Origin: Oscillospiraceae bacterium
GTDB taxonomy: Bacteria > Bacillota > Clostridia > Oscillospirales > UBA644
DNA: 6,041 nucleotides
Reading direction: 5' to 3'
Assembly (NCBI GenBank): GCA_015067385.1
Contig: SVMP01000129.1
Span: 1-6,041 of the forward strand
Numbering within the stretch: the stretch's first letter is position 1; every line of letters starts with the position of its first letter. The notes under the pieces are model-generated. The model did no database searches. It was not told the origin of the DNA and saw only the letters and a list, made by a program, of their open reading frames with translations. A program made the translations under genes and the position numbers. Positions 5,392-6,041 of the stretch are shown here, one piece after another.

Positions 5392-5407
5392 ATCTTTTCT
5401 TTCTGTT

Positions 5408-5439
5408 AAAAGACACGGAGAATGTTCCCCGTGTCTTTT
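5408..5439 (-). terminator. Terminator-like hairpin between the phosphofructokinase and rnhA-like genes
   Basis: A perfect 11 bp inverted repeat pairs AAAAGACACGG (5408-5418) with CCGTGTCTTTT (5429-5439) around a 10 nt loop. On the minus strand the T-run is only four bases and forms part of the stem, so termination may be incomplete. It sits 7 nt after the phosphofructokinase stop and 17 nt before the rnhA-like start. It may act as an attenuator that lowers expression of the downstream operon. Confidence 0.75.
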
Positions 5440-5445
5440 GATATT

Positions 5446-6041
5446 TTAGAAATTAAGTTTTGTTGCCATTTCAAGACGAGCTTTGTCGAAAGGCTTCTTC
5501 ATTGCAAGACCTTCGTCGATATCAAAGTCGGTGATCTTACCGTCTTTAACAACAACAACTCTTGCGGATTTGTTATTGTTAAGAAGCTCAACAGCATGTA
5601 CGCCCATATTTGTTGCGAGAACACAGTCGTGGAATGTGGGAGCGCCGCCTCTTTGGATATGACCGAGAACAGTTGCTCTTGATTCAACACCGGATTCTGC
5701 CTGGAATTTCTTTGTAAACTTATCAACGTTTTCAATGCCGAGTTCGTTTACATAGTTGAAGTTTACGTTCTTCTTGTGCTTGCTGTTGCTTTCGGGGAAG
5801 AATACGCATTCCGCAATAACGATTACGAAATAATTCTGACCGTTTTCTTTCTTTGCTTTAATAACGTCAAGAACATCTTTCTGGAAATCAAATTCAACTT
5901 CGGGAACAAGAATGATGTCTGCGCCTGCCGCAATACCGCCTTCAAGCGCCATCCAACCTGCACCTGCACCCATAACTTCAACAACAGTACATCTGTCGAG
6001 GGTTTCGGAAGTGTCTCTGAGTTTTGAAATACAGTCGATAA
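5446..6041 (-). CDS. pfkA: 6-phosphofructokinase, C-terminal part (5' end outside the window)
   Basis: Phosphofructokinase phosphorylates fructose 6-phosphate in glycolysis. The frame stays open from the window edge (first full codon at 6039), so the ATG at 5973 is internal. About 197 residues are visible, matching E. coli PfkA from about residue 147 on. Conserved fructose-6-phosphate contacts include Arg in LDRCTVVEVMG (E. coli R162), the Met of VMG (M169), the Glu of VIAEC (E222), and Arg, His and Arg in RATVLGHIQRGG (R243, H249, R252). The MGR of E. coli (R171) reads MGA here, and the usual DR after QRGG-x-P reads DC. The region that separates ATP- from pyrophosphate-dependent enzymes is not in the window, so the phosphate donor cannot be told. 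It ends just before a hairpin. Family secure; pfkA symbol is by similarity only. Confidence 0.93.
   Translation of the reverse strand, partial: IDCISKLRDTSETLDRCTVVEVMGAGAGWMALEGGIAAGADIILVPEVEFDFQKDVLDVIKAKKENGQNYFVIVIAECVFFPESNSKHKKNVNFNYVNELGIENVDKFTKKFQAESGVESRATVLGHIQRGGAPTFHDCVLATNMGVHAVELLNNNKSARVVVVKDGKITDFDIDEGLAMKKPFDKARLEMATKLNF

Noticed and set aside
5971..5973. ATG as start of the phosphofructokinase
   Set aside because: It is the Met of the conserved VEVMG motif; 22 more in-frame codons matching the family lie upstream to the window edge.
1..6041. CRISPR array, insertion sequence, phage genes, tRNA or riboswitch
   Set aside because: No direct-repeat series, transposase-like frame, terminal inverted repeats, cloverleaf or recognisable riboswitch core was seen.

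Overview
The window reads as chromosomal DNA of a spore-forming, low-to-moderate GC Firmicute of class Clostridia, possibly a gut member of the Oscillospiraceae or Lachnospiraceae. The basis is the AGG-rich ribosome binding sites, the U-tailed hairpin terminators, a lipoteichoic-acid-synthase type enzyme and, most tellingly, a 27-codon gene that looks like the sporulation peptide SpoVM. The taxonomic call is an inference. No phage, transposon, CRISPR, tRNA or rRNA was seen.

Left part, plus strand (1-1936). The 3' portion of an LTA synthase/sulfatase-fold membrane enzyme is followed 13 bp later by a small glutaredoxin-like protein. A strong intrinsic terminator closes this pair.

Middle, plus strand (1947-3335). 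A near-consensus vegetative promoter (TTGACA, 17 bp, TATTAT) drives a uroporphyrinogen-decarboxylase-superfamily protein that lacks the haem-enzyme signature. After a 58 bp gap with no terminator come two genes that ordinary gene callers could easily miss: a 44-aa single-helix membrane peptide and a 27-aa SpoVM-like peptide. They are packed against each other and end at a strong hairpin that works in both directions.

Right part, minus strand (6041 down to 3334). The C-terminal 60% of a 6-phosphofructokinase is followed by a hairpin. Then comes a tightly overlapping trio: ribonuclease HI with an N-terminal hybrid-binding domain, a short QueG-type epoxyqueuosine reductase (4 bp ATGA overlap) and an HD-domain phosphohydrolase (11 bp overlap). 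The trio converges on the spoVM-side genes at the shared terminator, and the HD gene's stop codon lies inside that terminator's T-tract.

The most interesting material is the intergenic-looking stretch at 3058-3293, which holds the SpoVM-like peptide without the usual Pro9 together with an undescribed membrane micropeptide.
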